Assembly: GCA_020628755.1 (NCBI GenBank)
Contig: JAHDEQ010000221.1
Span: 1-6,718, forward strand
Reading direction: 5' to 3'
DNA: 6,718 nt
From: Saprospiraceae bacterium
GTDB lineage: Bacteria > Bacteroidota > Bacteroidia > Chitinophagales > Saprospiraceae
Shown: piece by piece, positions 4,572 through 6,718 of the stretch
Position numbering within the stretch: the first letter of the stretch is position 1
How the letters are laid out: the number at the start of each line of letters is the position of its first letter
Notes under the pieces: generated by a model
What the model saw: the letters and a program-made list of their open reading frames with translations, nothing else
Told to the model about the DNA's origin: nothing
Database searches by the model: none
Program-made: the position numbers and the translations under genes

Positions 4572-6718
4572 ATGAATCTTATGATGAAAATTTACAAACA
4601 GAAAGTTAATTGGTTTATATTACTTTTTGCGTTACTTACCAATATCGCTTTTTCACAAAACTGTGACAATATAGATTTATGGCCTACTAGCCCTGTTACT
4701 GCACCTGCTACAAATGGTGCTACTGTTACAATATCTTTTGCACACTATGCAGGTGATTATGCTGTTATTACTGGTATGCAAAATGGTCAAACTTATACTT
4801 TTGAGAGTAGCTATCTCGGTGTAGCAGACTACTTAACGGTAAGAAGAGCTAATAACAACAATATTATAGGTCAAGGAGTATCTCCTTTAACTATTGTTGC
4901 TCCTAATAATAATAATGTTGAGCTACATATTAATTTAAATGATGGAAATTGTGGTACAGATACAAATTTTCGTGAATCAACTGTTACTTTTGGAACTAGC
5001 ACTTCTACTTGTTCTGCTGGAGATTTGAGTACGACTACACAAGCAATTGTGTGTGGACCTACCGAGACATTCACTGTAGCTAGTGATGGAACAGAAATCA
5101 TTCCTACTGGGTTTTCTCCAGGATATGCTTTTTATTTTGAACCTGGTGATGGTTCTACGTGTGGGAGTGCTGCTGGTACTGGTGGAGATACAGCTGGGTT
5201 TTATATTTCAGGTTCTAACCCTGCAGGTGAGACCTTTGATAGCGACTTAGGTGGTATTTTAAGTGCAAACTTTTTACCACCGCTTAGTGGAGAATGGATT
5301 GTTTCTGGTGCAGCTTATGAAGATGATAGTGGAACAACTCTAGCAGCTTGTTCGCTTACCAGTTCTTCTTTAGTCGTCTGCTTCTATTCTGCTGCAGATT
5401 GTCCAACGACTTGCGATTTACCTGCTGGTACAGCTACTTATAACTGTCCTACGGATCTTGTTGTCAATCTTTCTGCAACAGGAACACCTAGTGGAGCTAA
5501 TCCTTATACTTTATCTGTAACAGGTGGCCCAGCTGTGCCAGCGCAAAATATAGTTGCAGGTACGAACACTTATACATTTACAGGTCTTGCCAATAATACA
5601 ACTTACACGGTTACTGCTGATGATGGTAATGGTTGTAGTACAACTATTGCCACTGTTACGGCAAATTGCCAAATAACTTGTGATTTACCTATGGCAACTG
5701 CTGAATATTTTTGTACTAGCAATAGTGATTATATTCAAATAAATGTATCCGATCCTGGTACACCAACGGGTTCTTATACGGCTTCTGTTGATGGTACTGG
5801 AACTCCTCTGACTATTGATTTTACAGGGACTTCTTCACCTTCTGATTTTGCAGGACTTTCTAATATGGAGACTTATAGTATCGTTTTTAATGATGGTAAT
5901 GGTTGCTCTACTTCTATAGATGATATCTATCCAGGTTGCCGTGTTGCTGGTAGTGGTTGTGTTGACAGAATGCTTGATGGTGGCGTAGAGTCAGGTGGTG
6001 GTGCTTGGAGTACTCGACAAGAAGATAATTTATTTGCTTCCGTAACTACGGCTTCTACGATTACTACTGCTCTCCCTCTTGATGGGGATTATTCTATCGA
6101 ATTGGGTAGTTGGGGTGGCTCAGGTGCTGGTGCTGGTGCTCCTTATCGAACGCTTGCACGTCGTGGTATTCTCGCTGACCCAGGAAATACGACCAATGTC
6201 TATTTTTGGGCAAAGTTTGATGCTTGTGATAGTTCTAGTGATGAGTTGCAACTGATTACATACCGTGTTCTTTTCGATCCAAATAACTCAAGTCATATAG
6301 CACTAGACTTGACCGACCCTTCTACGTATAATGTAGAACAAACATTCTCTTTAAGTACTTATTGTGGAACAAACAAGTGGCATGAACTTCCTCCAGTTGA
6401 TATTTCTGCAACTATAACCAGCCAAGATACTTCTCAGATTGGTATCGGGTTTATCCTTGTTGAAAATGGAGCAAGTGGTGGTGCATCAAGAGTTTATGTT
6501 GATGAAATCTTAGTTGAATCATGTGCACCTCTTACTTGTGTTTCTCAGTTCAATGTATTTGGCCCTCCAAATGTAGCTCAAGCACAATATGTTGGTACAA
6601 GTGGTGGACAGGACTTATTTGATTATGAAACAGATGGTCAAATCACTTCTGCCCAAACGATTTTGTCGAACCAAAATGTAGATTATGATTCTGCAACAGA
6701 AATCACATTAGGGCCATC
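4572..6718 (+). CDS. Large exported multidomain surface/secreted protein, C-terminus beyond window
   Basis: An open frame of 715 codons with no stop before the edge. Residues 1-28 are a signal peptide: KIYKQK, a hydrophobic run (about 14-27), and a likely cut at AFS/Q. In-frame ATGs at 4581 and 4584 also leave an intact signal. Residues about 30-145 resemble an N-terminal domain frequent in Bacteroidota exported proteins (YAVITGMQNGQTYTFES, DYLTVRRA). Residues 147-278 are a cysteine-containing domain of unknown type. Residues 281-456 are two tandem Ig-like or SprB-like repeats. Residues about 457-651 look like a beta-jelly-roll, of the carbohydrate-binding or MAM kind (LDGGVESGGGAW ... VYVDEILVESC). 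After 656 a new segment begins (ITSAQTIL, then YDSATEITLGP), resembling a module often found near the end of type IX cargo. No catalytic motif is visible. Codons are strongly T-ending (GGT, GCT, ACT). Role inferred: adhesin or secreted binding protein; no specific function recognised. Confidence 0.9.
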   Translation, partial: MNLMMKIYKQKVNWFILLFALLTNIAFSQNCDNIDLWPTSPVTAPATNGATVTISFAHYAGDYAVITGMQNGQTYTFESSYLGVADYLTVRRANNNNIIGQGVSPLTIVAPNNNNVELHINLNDGNCGTDTNFRESTVTFGTSTSTCSAGDLSTTTQAIVCGPTETFTVASDGTEIIPTGFSPGYAFYFEPGDGSTCGSAAGTGGDTAGFYISGSNPAGETFDSDLGGILSANFLPPLSGEWIVSGAAYEDDSGTTLAACSLTSSSLVVCFYSAADCPTTCDLPAGTATYNCPTDLVVNLSATGTPSGANPYTLSVTGGPAVPAQNIVAGTNTYTFTGLANNTTYTVTADDGNGCSTTIATVTANCQITCDLPMATAEYFCTSNSDYIQINVSDPGTPTGSYTASVDGTGTPLTIDFTGTSSPSDFAGLSNMETYSIVFNDGNGCSTSIDDIYPGCRVAGSGCVDRMLDGGVESGGGAWSTRQEDNLFASVTTASTITTALPLDGDYSIELGSWGGSGAGAGAPYRTLARRGILADPGNTTNVYFWAKFDACDSSSDELQLITYRVLFDPNNSSHIALDLTDPSTYNVEQTFSLSTYCGTNKWHELPPVDISATITSQDTSQIGIGFILVENGASGGASRVYVDEILVESCAPLTCVSQFNVFGPPNVAQAQYVGTSGGQDLFDYETDGQITSAQTILSNQNVDYDSATEITLGP
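5412..5939 (+). repeat. Two tandem ~89-residue Cys-containing repeats within the exported protein
   Basis: The first copy covers residues 281-369 and the second 370-456. Each begins CDLP, followed by TA.Y.C, a beta-rich stretch with a GTP[ST]G turn, GL.N...TY, and a D-G-N-G-C-S-T motif (C355 and C445). The cysteines are at matching positions, which suggests conserved disulfides in an exported protein. At DNA level only short blocks are identical (for example 15 bases around 5621 and 5891), so the duplication is old. The pattern resembles SprB-type or Ig-like repeats. Confidence 0.75.
6123..6140 (+). repeat. Three tandem GGTGCT units (Gly-Ala x3)
   Basis: Three perfect 6-bp units encode residues 518-523 (GAGAGA) inside the predicted jelly-roll domain, in a likely surface loop. 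The unit is a multiple of three, so copy-number changes would stay in frame. Confidence 0.7.

Noticed and set aside
4871..5101. 76-codon minus-strand open frame within the exported-protein gene
   Set aside because: It is antisense to a continuous 715-codon frame with a signal peptide and repeats. It is a by-product of the T-ending codons on the plus strand.
1..6718. CRISPR array, tRNA, rRNA, transposase or phage genes
   Set aside because: No regularly spaced repeats, no tRNA-like cloverleaf and no recombinase or transposase motifs were seen on either strand.

Overview
The window looks like chromosomal DNA from a member of the Bacteroidota. Four signs support this: an lpxC-fabZ gene fusion typical of that phylum, a compact lpxD / lpxC-fabZ / lpxA cluster, AT-rich start regions without Shine-Dalgarno sequences, and several TAnnTTTG elements of the Bacteroidota primary-sigma promoter type ahead of genes. 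The genus cannot be fixed from the sequence. A free-living Cytophagia- or Saprospiria-like organism would fit, but that is inference.

Layout. Positions 1-3240, minus strand, hold three lipid A genes read right to left: lpxD (3240-2209), the lpxC-fabZ fusion (2170-779) and lpxA (from 782 leftwards off the window edge). lpxC-fabZ and lpxA overlap by ATGA, and lpxD is separated from lpxC-fabZ by 38 bp. Positions 3241-3483 are a divergent intergenic region with promoter elements for both sides and a small structured, repeat-bounded element in the middle. hemC (3484-4377, plus strand) encodes porphobilinogen deaminase. Positions 4378-4571 are a very AT-rich spacer with inverted repeats and promoter-like elements. 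From 4572 to the right edge, plus strand, an uninterrupted reading frame encodes the first 715 residues of a large exported, cysteine-containing, multidomain surface or secreted protein. Its stop lies outside the window.

How the genes work together. LpxA, LpxC and LpxD catalyse the first three dedicated steps of the Raetz pathway: O-acylation of UDP-GlcNAc, deacetylation, then N-acylation. FabZ dehydrates 3-hydroxyacyl-ACP for fatty-acid synthesis and so competes with LpxA and LpxD for the same acyl-ACP pool. Fusing it to LpxC fixes the ratio of the two branches. hemC belongs to tetrapyrrole synthesis and has no evident link with the lipid A genes. The exported protein is an independent unit.

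Most of the window is well-understood housekeeping DNA. The parts most worth a second look are the 3311-3403 structured element, the lpxD promoter that sits almost on the start codon, and the large exported protein with its tandem repeats and incomplete C-terminus.
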